A DNA stretch of 64,000 nt, from positions 186,001-250,000 of the forward strand of contig NZ_FNDG01000008.1 of NCBI RefSeq assembly GCF_900100535.1. Reading direction: 5' to 3'. A model generated the notes under the pieces. That model saw only the letters and a list, made by a program, of their open reading frames with translations. It ran no database searches and had not been told where the DNA came from. This document shows, piece by piece, positions 9,572 to 20,088 of the stretch (positions are counted from its first letter, which is position 1; each line of letters starts with the position of its first letter). This DNA comes from Phytopseudomonas flavescens (lineage in GTDB: Bacteria > Pseudomonadota > Gammaproteobacteria > Pseudomonadales > Pseudomonadaceae). The position numbers were made by a program, and so were the translations under genes.

Positions 9572-10653
9572 ATGATGATCAACGACTCCCTGCATCGTCT
9601 GCTGCTCGACAACCTGACCACGGCCACGCTGCTGCTCAATGCCGACCTGCGCCTGGAGTACATGAACCCCGCCGCCGAAATGCTTCTGGCGGTCAGCGGC
9701 CAACGCAGCCACGGCCAGTTCATCAGCGAGCTGTTCACGGAAACCCGCGAAGCCCTGGGCGCGCTGCGCCAGGCGGTGGCCGAAGCGCACCCGTTCAACA
9801 AGCGCGAGGCCGTGCTGACCACCCAGACCGGGCAGAGCCTGACCGTCGATTACGCCGTGACGCCGGTGCTCAGCCGTGGCGAAACCATGCTGCTGCTCGA
9901 GGTACACCCCCGTGATCGCCTCCTGCGCATCACCAAGGAAGAGGCTCAGCTCTCCAAACAGGAGACCACCAAACTACTGGTGCGCGGCCTGGCCCACGAG
10001 ATCAAGAACCCACTCGGCGGGATTCGCGGCGCCGCCCAGTTGCTGGCCCGCGAGCTGCCCGAGGAAAGCCTCAAGGATTACACCAACGTCATCATCGAGG
10101 AATCGGATCGCCTGCGTAACCTGGTCGATCGCATGCTCGGCTCCAACAAGCTGCCGTCCCTGGCGATCACCAATGTGCATGAAGTGCTGGAGCGCGTCGC
10201 CAGCCTGGTCGAGGCCGAGAGTCAGGGCAGCATCGTACTGGTGCGCGACTACGACCCGAGCATCCCGGACCTGGTCATCGACCGCGAGCAGATGATCCAG
10301 GCCGTGCTCAACATCGTGCGCAACGCCATGCAGGCGATCGGCGCCAAGCCCGAACCACGCCCCGGGCGCATCACCCTGCGCACGCGCACCCTGCGGCAGT
10401 TCACCATCGGCTACGTGCGCCATCGCCTGGTGACCAAGATCGAGATCATCGACAACGGTCCGGGTATCGCTGCGGAACTGCAGGAAACCATCTTCTATCC
10501 CATGGTCAGCGGGCGTGCCGACGGTACCGGCCTGGGCCTGGCGATCACCCAGAACATCATCAGTCAGCATCAAGGCCTGATCGAATGCGTGAGCCATCCT
10601 GGCCACACCGTGTTCTCGATCTTTCTGCCGCTGGAACAAGGAGCAACTCCGAC

Positions 10654-10657
<4 letters not shown>
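9572..10657 (+). CDS. ntrB: Nitrogen sensor histidine kinase/phosphatase NtrB
   Basis: NtrB (GlnL) phosphorylates NtrC under nitrogen limitation and dephosphorylates it when bound to PII. It is a soluble 361-residue protein with a PAS domain (about 10-115), a DHp helix with the phospho-accepting His in GLAHEIKNPLGG near residue 140, and a HATPase domain with the N box (NIVRNAMQAI), DNGPGI and GTGLGLAI motifs. The ATG at 9572 (or the adjoining 9575) is chosen because the PAS domain begins right after it and the length matches the family. The frame runs open upstream to 9077 over the control region. It overlaps ntrC by four bases (ATGA). Confidence 0.97.
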
Positions 10658-12090
<1,433 letters not shown>

Positions 12091-12140
12091 GCCATCGCCT
12101 GCACCACGACGAGGGGATCAACGGCCCCTGGAGCGCACAA

Positions 12141-12162
12141 GCCCCGTCCGACCGGATGGGGC
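12141..12162. terminator. Hairpin between convergent ntrC and trpE
   Basis: GCCCCGTCC / GGATGGGGC pair with one G-U wobble around a four-base loop. No T run follows on either strand, so it is a weak or Rho-assisted terminator at best. Confidence 0.35.
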
Positions 12163-12173
12163 CCTCACGGCAC

Positions 12174-13652
12174 TCAGGAGCCGCTTTGCTCGGCCAGGGC
12201 GACGGCCTTGAACATGGCGCGGCGCTTGTTGAGGGTTTCTTCCCACTCCAGCGCCGGCACCGAGTCGGCGACGATGCCGGCGCCGGCCTGGACGTGCAGC
12301 TCACCGTCCTTGATCACCGCCGTGCGAATGGCGATGGCGGTGTCCATGTTGCCGTTCCAGGCGTAGTAACCGACCGCCCCACCGTAGACACCGCGCTTGA
12401 CCGGCTCGAGCTCGTCGATGATTTCCATGGCACGGATCTTCGGCGCGCCGGACAGAGTGCCGGCAGGCAGAATGGCGCGCAGGGCATCCATGGCGGTGAG
12501 GCCCTTTTTCAGCTCGCCAGTGACATTGGAGACGATGTGCATGACGTTGGAATAACGCTCGATGACCATCTTCTCGGTAAGCTTCACCGAGCCGATTTCC
12601 GAGACGCGTCCGGTGTCGTTGCGGCCCAGGTCGATCAGCATCAGGTGCTCGGCGACTTCCTTGGCGTCGGCCAGCAGGTCTTCTTCCAGCGCCAGGTCGG
12701 CCTCCTCGGTGGCCCCGCGCGGGCGGGTACCGGCGATGGGGCGCACGGTGACCAGGTTGTCTTCGACGCGCACCAGCACTTCGGGCGACGAGCCGACGAC
12801 GTGGAAGTCACCGAAGTTGAAGAAGTACATGTAGGGCGTCGGGTTGATGCAGCGCAGTGCCCGGTAGAGGTCGATGGGCGCGGCCTGGAAAGGGATCGAC
12901 ATGCGCTGGGAGATCACCACCTGCATGCAGTCGCCGGCCAGGATGTAATCCTTGATGGCGTTGACCGAGCGTTCGTAGTCGTCGCGGCTGAAGCTGGAGC
13001 GGAACGACGGCTCTTCACCCGCCGCCTTGTTCAGGTCCACGCCGAGACGCGGCGTGAAGGGCTGACGCAGTTTGTGCAGGATGGCCTGCAGCTGCTCCTG
13101 GCCACGCTCGAAGGCGTCGGGCTCGGCCGGGTCGACCAGCACGATGGCGTGCATCTTGCCGGCCAGGTTGTCGAACACCACCACGGCGTCGGAGACCATC
13201 AGCAGGATGTCCGGGGTGCCCAGGGTGTCAGGATTGACGCTTCCGGCCAGCTTCGGCTCCACGTAACGTACGCTGTCGTAGGCGAAGTAGCCGACCAGGC
13301 CGCCGTTGAAACGCGGCAGGCCGGCAATGGTCGGTACGCGGTAGCGAGCCTTGAAGGTCTCGACGAACTCCAGCGGGTCGGCGCATTCGTGGTGCTCGAC
13401 GTCGACGCCGTCGGTGCTCACCACGAGGCTGTGGTCGTGCACACGCAGTACGGTGCGCGCCGGCAGGCCGATGATCGAATAGCGGCCCCATTTCTCACCG
13501 CCCTGCACCGATTCGAGCAGGTAGGAATTGGGCGCATCGGCCAGTTTCAGGTAGATCGACAGCGGCGTATCGAAGTCGGCGATGGTTTCGCAGGCGAGCG
13601 GAATGCGGTTGTAGCCTTCGGCGGCCAAACGCAGGAATTCTTCATGGATCAT
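12174..13652 (-). CDS. trpE: Anthranilate synthase component I
   Basis: TrpE makes anthranilate from chorismate with ammonia delivered by TrpG, the first step of tryptophan synthesis. The 492 residues contain the N-terminal regulatory domain with the LLES motif of the tryptophan-feedback site ([18 protein letters not shown]) and the chorismate-binding domain with [20 protein letters not shown] and [11 protein letters not shown]. The start at 13652 ([15 protein letters not shown]) is chosen from homology and from GAGG six bases upstream; an earlier in-frame ATG at 13688 lies in the leader. The gene stands apart from trpGDC, as is usual in Pseudomonas, and is preceded by a candidate leader peptide. 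Confidence 0.97.
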   Translation of the reverse strand: MIHEEFLRLAAEGYNRIPLACETIADFDTPLSIYLKLADAPNSYLLESVQGGEKWGRYSIIGLPARTVLRVHDHSLVVSTDGVDVEHHECADPLEFVETFKARYRVPTIAGLPRFNGGLVGYFAYDSVRYVEPKLAGSVNPDTLGTPDILLMVSDAVVVFDNLAGKMHAIVLVDPAEPDAFERGQEQLQAILHKLRQPFTPRLGVDLNKAAGEEPSFRSSFSRDDYERSVNAIKDYILAGDCMQVVISQRMSIPFQAAPIDLYRALRCINPTPYMYFFNFGDFHVVGSSPEVLVRVEDNLVTVRPIAGTRPRGATEEADLALEEDLLADAKEVAEHLMLIDLGRNDTGRVSEIGSVKLTEKMVIERYSNVMHIVSNVTGELKKGLTAMDALRAILPAGTLSGAPKIRAMEIIDELEPVKRGVYGGAVGYYAWNGNMDTAIAIRTAVIKDGELHVQAGAGIVADSVPALEWEETLNKRRAMFKAVALAEQSGS

Positions 13653-13716
13653 GATCAGCCTCGTGGCTTGGGAAATCGGTCGGGGCAAACAGGCCGCGCA
13701 CGGCGGCAGGACGAAA

Positions 13717-13761
13717 TCAGGCGCGCCAGCGCCAGCGGGCCAGGGCCTTGATGACCTTCAT
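13717..13761 (-). CDS. Candidate trp leader peptide (TrpL)
   Basis: A 14-codon minus-strand [17 protein letters not shown], ends 64 bases before the trpE start and has two Trp codons in the last five residues. Read from an in-frame GTG at 13785 it would be 22 residues with a third Trp. Trp codons are rare, so their clustering just before trpE is the mark of ribosome-mediated attenuation, which is known for trpE in P. putida as I recall. A GCCGC/GCGGC stem followed by a short T-rich stretch lies between the leader stop and trpE and could be the attenuator. Neither start has a strong ribosome-binding site. Confidence 0.65.
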   Translation of the reverse strand: MKVIKALARWRWRA

Positions 13762-13821
13762 CCAGAGTTTGCAGGTGACCACCACGGGCGTATCTCGAAG
13801 AGGGGGAAACGACGAGCGGCC

Positions 13822-13850
13822 AAGGTAGCGCAGCCGCTCGGTTCAGGCAA
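13822..13850 (-). promoter_or_regulatory. Probable sigma-70 promoter of trpL-trpE
   Basis: On the minus strand TTGCCT and TACCTT are separated by exactly 17 bases, with a predicted start near 13815, about 30 bases before the GTG form of the leader peptide. A seven-base inverted repeat (GAGCGGC, 13814-13820, and GCCGCTC, 13833-13839) brackets the -10 box and could be an operator. Confidence 0.5.
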
Positions 13851-13875
13851 CCCAATGTCGTTGGCGCCGTCGGTC

Positions 13876-13963
13876 GTAGGGTGGACATGGGCGCGTAGCC
13901 GACGCTTCAGCCGTCCACCGGCAAGATCGCCTCGGTGGATCGATAAAGCGCGATCCACCCTAC
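13876..13963. repeat. GTAGGGTGGA palindromic repeat, copy 1
   Basis: An 88-base element bounded by GTAGGGTGGA and its complement TCCACCCTAC, with inner GTCCACC and GGTGGAT arms. It matches copy 2 at 15515-15590. Its right end runs into gph and supplies that gene's TAG stop codon. Confidence 0.8.
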
Positions 13964-14640
13964 AACAGCTCGGCGAGGTTATCGACCAGCAGGCTCGGCT
14001 CTTCCTCGGCCACCGGGCGACCGTGGTTGTAGCCGTAGCTGACCGCCACGCAGGGCACGTTGGCAGCGCGGGCAGCGAGCACGTCGTTGCGCGAGTCGCC
14101 AACGAACAGCGACTGCGCCGCGCTCACCCCGGCCAGGCGCATGACCTGCACCAGCGCGGCCGGATCGGGCTTCTGCTGCGGCAGGGTATCGCCGCCGACG
14201 ATCCAGCGGAAATAACCGCCGAGGCCGACCTGTTCCAGCAGTGGCGCGACGAAACGCTCCGGCTTGTTGGTCACCACGGCCAGCTCGACGGCAGCGGTGC
14301 TCAGCGCTTCGAGCAGTTCGTGTACGCCTGGGTACAGGGTGATCAGGTCGTGGCAGTCCGCGTATATATCGAGAAAGCGCGCCAGCGCCGCCTCGGTTTC
14401 GGCCTCGCCTACCGACGAGTGCTCCAGGCCACCGGCCAGGGCACGGCGCACCAGCACGCGCACGCCGTTACCGACCCACTTGCGCACCTGTTCGACGCCA
14501 GCCTGCTGACGACCCAACTCAGTCAGCATACGGTCGACGGCGGTGGCCAGATCCGGTACCGAATCGACCAGGGTGCCGTCCAGGTCGAACATCACCAGGC
14601 GCGGCAACTCGCCGCCGCACAACCGGCGCAGGGCGATCAT
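13960..14640 (-). CDS. gph: Phosphoglycolate phosphatase (HAD family)
   Basis: Gph removes 2-phosphoglycolate produced by DNA repair and oxidative damage. This 226-residue HAD hydrolase has motif [13 protein letters not shown] near residue 16, motif II with the conserved Thr in [10 protein letters not shown] and motif III/IV (KPDPAAL and VGDSRNDV). The C-terminus ends ...NLAELL at a TAG stop that lies inside the end of the palindromic repeat at 13876-13963, so the native terminus may have been set by the insertion. The start at 14640 overlaps the rpe stop by four bases; the two form an operon reading away from rpe, as in many proteobacteria. Confidence 0.95.
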   Translation of the reverse strand: MIALRRLCGGELPRLVMFDLDGTLVDSVPDLATAVDRMLTELGRQQAGVEQVRKWVGNGVRVLVRRALAGGLEHSSVGEAETEAALARFLDIYADCHDLITLYPGVHELLEALSTAAVELAVVTNKPERFVAPLLEQVGLGGYFRWIVGGDTLPQQKPDPAALVQVMRLAGVSAAQSLFVGDSRNDVLAARAANVPCVAVSYGYNHGRPVAEEEPSLLVDNLAELL

Positions 14641-15311
14641 CCACGCACCTGCGCCAGTTCGGCACGCATGGCATCGATCACGGCCTTGTAGTCCGGCTGG
14701 TTGAAAATCGCCGAGCCGGCGACGAAGGTGTCGGCGCCGGCCTCGGCGATCTCGCGGATGTTCCTGGCGCTGACGCCACCATCGATCTCCAGGCGGATAT
14801 CACGGCCGCTGGCGTCGATCAGGGCGCGGGCCTCGCGCAGCTTGTCGAGGGTGCCGGGGATGAACGCCTGGCCTCCAAAACCGGGGTTGACGCTCATCAG
14901 CAGGATCATGTCGACCTTGTCCATCACGTACTTGAGCACCTCCAGAGAGGTCGCCGGGTTGAACACCAGGCCAGCCTTGGCGCCGCCGCTCTTGATCAGT
15001 TGCAGGCTGCGATCGACGTGCTGGGACGCCTCGGGATGGAAGGTGACGTAGCTGGCACCGGCGTCGAGGAAGTCGCCAATGATGCGGTCCACCGGACTAA
15101 CCATCAGGTGCACGTCAATCGGCGCGGTGATCCCATACTTGCGCAGCGCCGAGCAGACCATCGGGCCGATGGTCAGGTTGGGCACGTAGTGGTTGTCCAT
15201 GACATCGAAGTGCACGATGTCCGCGCCAGCGGCGAGCACGTTGTCCACTTCCTCGCCCAGGCGGGCGAAGTCGGCGGAAAGGATCGACGGGGCAATGGCG
15301 AAGGGTTGCAT
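14637..15311 (-). CDS. rpe: Ribulose-phosphate 3-epimerase
   Basis: Rpe interconverts ribulose-5-phosphate and xylulose-5-phosphate in the pentose phosphate pathway. The 224-residue TIM barrel begins with [16 protein letters not shown]. It carries the metal-binding His/Asp sites in [12 protein letters not shown], the [10 protein letters not shown] phosphate-loop block and [17 protein letters not shown] precedes the ATG. It is the first gene of rpe-gph. Confidence 0.98.
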   Translation of the reverse strand: MQPFAIAPSILSADFARLGEEVDNVLAAGADIVHFDVMDNHYVPNLTIGPMVCSALRKYGITAPIDVHLMVSPVDRIIGDFLDAGASYVTFHPEASQHVDRSLQLIKSGGAKAGLVFNPATSLEVLKYVMDKVDMILLMSVNPGFGGQAFIPGTLDKLREARALIDASGRDIRLEIDGGVSARNIREIAEAGADTFVAGSAIFNQPDYKAVIDAMRAELAQVRG

Positions 15312-15405
15312 GGCGCACCTCTGAGTGCTTGGTCACGGTGGCGCGCATTGTAACGACTGACAGGCCTTTGATCGACAGGCGCACGGCTTGGAGTCTGCAC
15401 CGCTC

Positions 15406-15458
15406 GTAGCTTGGGTTGAGCGCAGCCCCCGGGTGGCGCTACGCTCGGACCGGGCTAC
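15406..15458. repeat. GTAGC...GCTAC type intergenic repeat
   Basis: A 53-base imperfect palindrome beginning GTAGCTTGGGTTGAGCGCAG and ending CTCGGACCGGGCTAC. It belongs to the class of short dispersed repeats common between Pseudomonas genes. The rest of 15312-15796, apart from the next repeat, shows no gene. Confidence 0.6.
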
Positions 15459-15514
15459 ATGCCAGAGCAGATGCCCACGCACAAACGCGCTCACTGAAGA
15501 TGGCGGCGGTAGTC

Positions 15515-15590
15515 GTAGGGTGGACGACGCTTCACCCGTCCACCGTGCAACGACCACCATGGTGGATGAAAAGAGCGTCATCCACCCTAC
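15515..15590. repeat. GTAGGGTGGA palindromic repeat, copy 2
   Basis: A 76-base element with the same ends (GTAGGGTGGA / TCCACCCTAC) and the same inner GTCCACC and GGTGGAT arms as copy 1. It lacks about 12 bases in the left arm. The two copies flank the gph-rpe operon. Confidence 0.8.
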
Positions 15591-15796
15591 ATGCTGGCGG
15601 AGGCGAGATGGGAGCTATTCGATGGGAGCGCGCCCTGCAACGGTGGCCGAACGCCCACCCCACACGAGCCTGCGCCCATAGCCGGTGGCGAGCGACGCGA
15701 TACCCAGGAGCTTCCCCGGATTGTCACCCTGCCAGATCCAGGCTTCCTGCACGCTGATCGGCTTTTCTACCACGCCTCATGCCTCGCAAGAGCCGC

Positions 15797-17248
15797 TCAA
15801 ATACCCAGGCAGAGATACTTGATCTCCAGATACTCGTCGAGGCCGTACCTGGAGCCCTCGCGGCCCAGGCCAGAGGCTTTCATGCCGCCGAACGGCGCCA
15901 CCTCGTTGGAGATCAGCCCGGTATTGATACCGACCATACCGTACTCCAGCGCCTCGGCCACCCGGAAGGTACGGCCCAGATCGCGGGTGTAGAAGTAGCA
16001 GGCCAGACCGAACTCGGTGTCGTTGGCCTGGCGTACCACGTCGGCTTCGTCGCTGAAGCGAAACAGCGGCGCCAGCGGGCCGAAGGTTTCCTCGCGGGCG
16101 ACACGCATCTCGGTGGTTACGTCTGCCAGCACGGTCGGCTCGAAAAAGTTGCCACCCAGCGCCTTGCCGCCCTGCAAGACCCTGGCACCTTTCTCCAGCG
16201 CATCGGCCAGGTGCGCCTGCACCTTGGCCACGGCGTTGCCGTCGATCAGCGGGCCGGTGGTCACACCCGCCTCGCTACCCTGACCGACCTTGAGTTGGCC
16301 AACCGCTGCCGCGAGCTTCTCGGCAAAGGCGTCGTACACCGCGTCGTGGACATAGATGCGATTGGCGCAGACGCAGGTCTGCCCGGCATTGCGGTACTTG
16401 GCGACCATGGCGCCCTCCACCGCGGCATCCAGGTCGGCATCGGCGAAGACGATGAAGGGCGCGTTGCCACCCAGCTCCAGGGACAGTTTCTTGAGCGTCG
16501 CCGCGCACTGCTCCATGAGCTTGATGCCGACACCGGTGGAGCCGGTGAACGACAGCTTGCGCACGATGGGATTGGCGCACAGCTCAAAGCCCACTTCACG
16601 GGAGCGCTCGGCGTCGGCCGGCAATACGCTGAACAGCCCGGCTGGAATACCGGCACGCTCGGCCAGTACGGCCAGAGCCAGCGCGCTGAAAGGCGTTTGC
16701 GGCGCAGGTTTGAGTACCATGGCGCAGCCAGCCGCCAGGGCCGGGCCAGCCTTGCGGGTGATCATCGCCGCGGGGAAATTCCAGGGCGTGATCGCAGCGG
16801 TCACGCCGACCGGCTCCTTGGTCACCAGCAGGCGCTTGTCGGCCTGATGACCGGGGATGGTATCGCCATAGACGCGCTTGGCTTCCTCGGCGAACCACTC
16901 GATGAACGAGGCGGCATACAGCACTTCGCCGCGTGCCTCGCTCAGTGGCTTGCCCTGCTCGGCCGTCATGATCTGCGCCAGGTCTTCCTGGTTGGCGAGC
17001 ATCAGCTCGTACCAGTTGCGCAGGCGCGCAGCACGCTCCTTGGCGGTCAGCGCGCGCCAGGCCGGCTGGGCATCACGGGCAGCATCGATGGCCGCTCGGG
17101 TCTGGGCAGCGCTCAGGTTCGGCACACGGCCGAGGGACTGACCATTGGCCGGATTGAAGATTTCCGTGCTGGCGCCATCGCTGGCGTCGCGCCACTGGCC
17201 ATTGATATAGGCCTGATGACGCAGCAGATCGGGATCGTTGAGTTTCAT
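15797..17248 (-). CDS. gabD: NAD(P)+-dependent succinate/glutarate-semialdehyde dehydrogenase, GabD type
   Basis: GabD-type enzymes oxidise succinate semialdehyde (from 4-aminobutyrate) or glutarate semialdehyde (from 5-aminovalerate). The protein has 483 residues with the aldehyde dehydrogenase marks [19 protein letters not shown], the general-base Glu in LELGGNAPF and the catalytic Cys in [11 protein letters not shown]. The C-terminus [12 protein letters not shown] is that of GabD/DavD rather than other ALDH groups. The ATG at 17248 has GGAG five to six bases upstream and begins the family's N-terminus; the frame extends upstream without support. It is last in a three-gene unit with a permease and an alcohol dehydrogenase; no gabT is nearby. 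A second gabD probably exists elsewhere, so the symbol describes the family. Confidence 0.85.
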   Translation of the reverse strand: MKLNDPDLLRHQAYINGQWRDASDGASTEIFNPANGQSLGRVPNLSAAQTRAAIDAARDAQPAWRALTAKERAARLRNWYELMLANQEDLAQIMTAEQGKPLSEARGEVLYAASFIEWFAEEAKRVYGDTIPGHQADKRLLVTKEPVGVTAAITPWNFPAAMITRKAGPALAAGCAMVLKPAPQTPFSALALAVLAERAGIPAGLFSVLPADAERSREVGFELCANPIVRKLSFTGSTGVGIKLMEQCAATLKKLSLELGGNAPFIVFADADLDAAVEGAMVAKYRNAGQTCVCANRIYVHDAVYDAFAEKLAAAVGQLKVGQGSEAGVTTGPLIDGNAVAKVQAHLADALEKGARVLQGGKALGGNFFEPTVLADVTTEMRVAREETFGPLAPLFRFSDEADVVRQANDTEFGLACYFYTRDLGRTFRVAEALEYGMVGINTGLISNEVAPFGGMKASGLGREGSRYGLDEYLEIKYLCLGI

Positions 17249-17291
17249 GATCACTCCAGTGGCCGGGAGCCGTCGGCTCCCGGATCGATAG

Positions 17292-18680
17292 TTAGTCTTT
17301 GCCGACCGGTTCGGCAGGCGGCAGGTCCTTGCTGAACGTCTGGTCGTTCTCGCCGCGGAAGAAGCGGGTGCCATAGATCAGCAGGCACAGGCCGAGACCG
17401 ATGGCGAACGCCCAGCCGGCGCCCTTGATCGCCAGCACCGCGCCGATCACCCCGGCAATGCCCAGATCGCGCTGGCTGCGCGCTTCCATGATGCCCAGGC
17501 GTACGCTCACGTAGCCCTGAATGAGCAGGGTCAGCGCCAGGGCCACACCAAGAATCGGCTGCACCAGGGTCACCACTGGCAACAGCAGCAAGCCGGTGTT
17601 GGTGCCCCAGCGGAACGAACCGACGCCACCATAGATGGACTTCATCGCCTTGGCGCCGCCCTTGAAACGCTCGGTGATCACCACCTGCATGGCGGCCCAC
17701 TGCGGGCCGCACATGGCCACATCGGGACCGAGGATGCTCATCAGCGCGTTACGCCCGCCGAACAGCAGGTGCGAGCGGTTGGGATCGAAGTCGATCTTCT
17801 CGTCGCGGCGCACCTTGCCGCCCTCGTCGAGAATCGCCTGGTTGCTCAGTACGTCGCCGAACACCACCAGATAGGCGGCCAGCACGGTGGGGATGGCGGT
17901 GACGAACATCATCAGCGGTGGTAGCCCCAAGCCGAACACGGTGTATTCGTTCCACAGGGTGATGAAGTCGGGCTTGCTGATGCCCCACTCGATGCTCGGC
18001 CAGGGTGCTTCGCCGAAGATCGGCGCAACGATCACCGCCAGCAGGATGATCGGGAAGATGCCCAGCTTGGCGAAGTTCCACCAGAAGCGGTTGCGCTTCT
18101 TCAGCTCCTGGAAGTGCATGGAGAACACCAGGTAGAAGGCCACGCCGATGGCGATGGAGATCGTCCACGGAAAGGCGTCGAAGCGGCCGCCCTCCTTGAA
18201 CACGGTGACCACCGCACTGAGCCCGGCGCCCATGATGATTCCGGCCTTGAGCGCCGAGGGCACCAGCGACACCACCCTGCGCGCCATGCCGGTCATGCCC
18301 AGACTGATGGAGAATATCCCCAGCATCAACTGGAAGGCGATCAGCGCATGCACCCGCTCCGGGCCCTCCGGGAACTGGCTGCAATAGGCCATGAGCATGG
18401 GGATGGCCGGGGTGATCCAGCCCGGCACCACCGGGTCACCGAGCAGGTGGTGGATCAGGTACAGCAGGCCGTTGAGCATGACCACCGCCAGCGCCACCTC
18501 GAAGGGCATGCCGAGGAATTCGGTCATCAGCGGGATCGCCGCCAGATCCACCGCGCACATCAGCAGGCCCTGCAGGTAGTCGGAGATTTCGAAGCGGTAA
18601 TGGATGAAAGGCAGACGCAGCTTGAATGGCCCAAGGGGCGTGTAGGGCGCTTCCGGGCCTTGTTGGTGCAGTTCGGACAT
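17292..18680 (-). CDS. SLC23/NCS2-like inner-membrane permease, substrate unknown
   Basis: A 462-residue protein with about 12 predicted membrane spans. The Pro- and Gly-rich segments ([37 protein letters not shown]) resemble the half-helix regions of nucleobase/ascorbate (SLC23) transporters, but the usual purine or uracil permease signatures are not evident. I therefore leave the substrate open; from its place between a dehydrogenase pair a carboxylate or hydroxy acid is a reasonable guess. The start at 18680 ([19 protein letters not shown]) precedes the conserved region; a longer frame to 18746 would add a non-conserved stretch. The ribosome-binding site is weak. Confidence 0.75.
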   Translation of the reverse strand: MSELHQQGPEAPYTPLGPFKLRLPFIHYRFEISDYLQGLLMCAVDLAAIPLMTEFLGMPFEVALAVVMLNGLLYLIHHLLGDPVVPGWITPAIPMLMAYCSQFPEGPERVHALIAFQLMLGIFSISLGMTGMARRVVSLVPSALKAGIIMGAGLSAVVTVFKEGGRFDAFPWTISIAIGVAFYLVFSMHFQELKKRNRFWWNFAKLGIFPIILLAVIVAPIFGEAPWPSIEWGISKPDFITLWNEYTVFGLGLPPLMMFVTAIPTVLAAYLVVFGDVLSNQAILDEGGKVRRDEKIDFDPNRSHLLFGGRNALMSILGPDVAMCGPQWAAMQVVITERFKGGAKAMKSIYGGVGSFRWGTNTGLLLLPVVTLVQPILGVALALTLLIQGYVSVRLGIMEARSQRDLGIAGVIGAVLAIKGAGWAFAIGLGLCLLIYGTRFFRGENDQTFSKDLPPAEPVGKD

Positions 18681-18719
18681 TTGGATTACCAATGTTATTA
18701 GTATGGACGTAAACCAGTA

Positions 18720-18740
18720 CGCCCCGGCAGAACCGGGGCG
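18720..18740. other. Hairpin between alcohol dehydrogenase and permease genes
   Basis: CGCCCCGG-CAGAA-CCGGGGCG is a perfect eight-base stem with no T run. It may trim or stabilise the upstream message rather than end it. Confidence 0.5.
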
Positions 18741-18762
18741 CGTCATCAGCTGTTGCAGGTGC

Positions 18763-19914
18763 TCAATAGGCGGCGCGGTAGATCTGCTCGATATCGCCGG
18801 CCGTCAGGCGACGCGGGTTGTTGCGCATCAGGCGGTCGATCTTGCTGGCCTCCTCGGCCATGGCCGGGATGGCATCCTCCGGCACGCCGAAGCTGCGCAT
18901 GCCCTTGGGGATATCGACACTGGCGCACAGCTCGGCCATGGCCTCGACGGCCAGGTCGGCAGCGGCCTTGTCGCTCAGACCAAAGGTCTGCACGCCCATG
19001 GCGGTGGCTATCTCGGCCATGCGCTCGACGCAGGCCAGCTTGTTCCAGGCCATCACGTAGGGCAGCAGCAGTGCGTTGCTGACCCCGTGGGCGATATTGA
19101 AACGCCCGCCCAACGGGTAGGCCAGGGCGTGCACGGCGCCGACACCGGCGTTGCCGAATGCCATGCCGGCCATCAGGCTGGCGGTGGCCATGTCTTCACG
19201 GGCGACGAGGTCGGCCGGGTTGGCGTAGGCCTTGGGCAGCGCCTTGCTGATCAGCTTGATGGCGCCAATGGCCAGCGCATCGGTGATCGGCGAGGCATTC
19301 ACCGACAGGTACGACTCCACGGCATGCACCAGGGCATCGACGCCACTGGCTGCCGTCACGCTGCGCGGGCAGGTGAGGGTCATCAGCGGGCTGACGAGGG
19401 CGACGTCGGGCAACAGGTAATCGCTGACGATGCCTTTTTTCAGTTGCGCCTGCTTGTCGGAAAGAATGGACACGTTGGTCACTTCCGAACCGGTACCGGC
19501 CGTGGTCGGAATGGCGATCAGCGGAGGGCCTTTACGCTTGACCTGATCGACACCGAACAGCTCCTCCAACGCGCCGTCATGGCCGACGTAACCGGCCACC
19601 GCCTTGGCGATATCGATGGCGCTGCCGCCACCGACGCCGATCAGAGCATCATGACCGCCCGCTCGGTACACCTTGGCGCAGGCCTCGACGATGGCGATCT
19701 CCGGCTCCGGCTCGACGCCATCGAAGATGCCATAGGCGCGCTCGCCCAGTTGCTTGAGAACGTGCTCGACGGTGCCCGACTTGATCAGCATGGCATCGGT
19801 GACGATCAGCGGGTTCTCTATGTTCAGACGGGGCAGTTCGTTCGCCAGCTGCTCGACGGCGCCTTGGCCGGTCAGCAGCTTATTGGCGATCTTGAATGCG
19901 GCAATACTCATCAT
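18763..19914 (-). CDS. Iron-containing (group III) alcohol dehydrogenase
   Basis: A 383-residue NAD(P)-dependent dehydrogenase of the Fe-ADH family. The nucleotide-binding GGGSAIDIAKA lies near residue 95, followed by PTTAGTGSEVT and the metal ligands in SGVDALVHAVES (Asp, His), in GAVHALAYPLGG (His) and at NIAHGVSN (His). The family includes 4-hydroxybutyrate, lactaldehyde, ethanol and 1,3-propanediol dehydrogenases, so the substrate cannot be read from the sequence. Pairing with a GabD-type enzyme fits oxidation of an omega-hydroxy acid such as 4-hydroxybutyrate to the semialdehyde. It is the first gene after a sigma-54 promoter. Two adjoining ATG codons (19914, 19911) can start it; AAGGG precedes them. 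Confidence 0.88.
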   Translation of the reverse strand: MMSIAAFKIANKLLTGQGAVEQLANELPRLNIENPLIVTDAMLIKSGTVEHVLKQLGERAYGIFDGVEPEPEIAIVEACAKVYRAGGHDALIGVGGGSAIDIAKAVAGYVGHDGALEELFGVDQVKRKGPPLIAIPTTAGTGSEVTNVSILSDKQAQLKKGIVSDYLLPDVALVSPLMTLTCPRSVTAASGVDALVHAVESYLSVNASPITDALAIGAIKLISKALPKAYANPADLVAREDMATASLMAGMAFGNAGVGAVHALAYPLGGRFNIAHGVSNALLLPYVMAWNKLACVERMAEIATAMGVQTFGLSDKAAADLAVEAMAELCASVDIPKGMRSFGVPEDAIPAMAEEASKIDRLMRNNPRRLTAGDIEQIYRAAY

Positions 19915-19961
19915 CAGGCCCTTTTATGTGGTGTTCAGCTGTGCGGGTTCGGGCCTGTCAT

Positions 19962-19977
19962 AGCGATTCCTGTGCCA
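19962..19977 (-). promoter_or_regulatory. Sigma-54 promoter of the alcohol dehydrogenase-permease-gabD unit
   Basis: On the minus strand TGGCACAGGAATCGCT has a perfect TGGCAC -24 block and the -12 GC at the correct distance. The predicted start is near 19950, about 36 bases before the alcohol dehydrogenase gene. It faces away from the adjacent sigma-54 activator gene. Confidence 0.8.
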
Positions 19978-20050
19978 GCCTGACGAAACCCTTGCCGTAG
20001 ACGGGTTGCGTCGATTTGCCACAGGCTATCGGGATGCTGCAGCGATCAGC

Positions 20051-20083
20051 AAATGGATCAGAAAGACCTCGCCCGATCCATTT
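20051..20083. promoter_or_regulatory. Nine-base inverted repeat, probable upstream activator site
   Basis: AAATGGATC and GATCCATTT are perfect complements separated by 15 bases. The centre is about 117 bases upstream of the predicted sigma-54 start, where an enhancer-binding protein should sit. Lying six bases past the stop of the activator gene, it could instead form a terminator hairpin, but only three T follow. Confidence 0.6.
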
Positions 20084-20088
20084 TCCGA

